Position numbers and translations under genes: made by a program. A stretch of DNA of 64,000 bases. Origin: DASXMR01 sp036495525. Lineage in GTDB: Bacteria > Actinomycetota > Actinomycetes > Streptosporangiales > Streptosporangiaceae. Where the stretch lies: positions 118,672 through 182,671 of the forward strand of contig DASXMR010000050.1 in assembly GCA_036495525.1 (NCBI GenBank). Reading direction: 5' to 3'. Of this stretch, positions 63,961 through 64,000 are shown in pieces. Below the pieces are notes generated by a model. That model searched no databases. It saw only the letters and a program-made list of their open reading frames with translations, and was not told the DNA's origin. Numbering within the stretch: position 1 is the first letter of the stretch; each line of letters starts with the position of its first letter.

Positions 63961-64000
63961 CGGGTCTGGCCCTGGCCGGCCGACGGACGGGCGGGCGGCC

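Overview
The window is chromosomal DNA from a very GC-rich actinobacterium (Actinomycetota; a filamentous soil lineage such as Streptosporangiales is plausible but not proven). Supporting signs are frequent GTG starts, ATGA/GTGA stop-start overlaps, a PriA-type HisA, three F420/deazaflavin-type oxidoreductases, an LpqY-SugABC-like sugar importer, an orphan MreB, and secreted sedolisin, DUF6351 and phosphoesterase proteins. No rRNA, tRNA, CRISPR array, insertion sequence or phage gene was recognised.

Layout. 1-5.3 kb: end of an aldo/keto reductase gene, a TetR remnant next to a MazEF-type toxin-antitoxin pair, then a DrrAB-type ABC exporter divergent from a TetR regulator across an array of four 15-bp palindromes repeating exactly every 18 bp, followed by a HIT-like gene. 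5.3-9.4 kb: a damaged histidine operon (hisD and hisC intact, hisB and hisH fused by deletion, priA intact, hisF reduced to about 24 codons). 9.5-17.2 kb: a tyrosine phosphatase, a GH13 glucosidase and a four-gene sugar ABC importer, followed by a lysA stub joined to another gene's 3-prime end. 17.3-24.9 kb: a YihY-like membrane protein, secreted and YbjQ-like proteins, a glutathionyl-hydroquinone reductase homologue, a sedolisin protease, a GNAT protein and decayed antitoxin genes. 24.9-31.4 kb: a DMFase-like protein, a PatB/MalY lyase, a PHP hydrolase, a deazaflavin oxidoreductase divergent from its likely TetR regulator, and a HAD hydrolase. 31.4-35.4 kb: a YkoEDC-type ECF transporter operon carrying an extra small membrane protein. 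35.7-46.1 kb: an F420-type LLM protein, nitronate monooxygenase, a deaminase, two large membrane (GT-C-like) proteins and, between them, a single-chain alpha-beta glycyl-tRNA synthetase. 46.2-52.0 kb: an HtrA-like protease, NAD kinase, LhgO, VOC, DUF5996 and a second LLM protein. 52.2-64 kb: secreted DUF6351, SDR, MreB, a phosphoesterase reading into a 9-residue repeat tail, GDPD, a secreted propeller-like protein, GDSL hydrolase, a GT4 glycosyltransferase and an alpha/beta hydrolase.

The most unusual points are (i) repeated deletion scars cutting his, lys, tetR and antitoxin genes, (ii) multi-copy operator arrays at two TetR loci, (iii) the fused GlyRS, (iv) the G-S-x-x-S-x-L-S repeat tail on a phosphoesterase, and (v) short tandem repeats sitting exactly on start and stop codons (hisC/hisB, nadK). 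All functional calls are from reading translated motifs; no database search was run.
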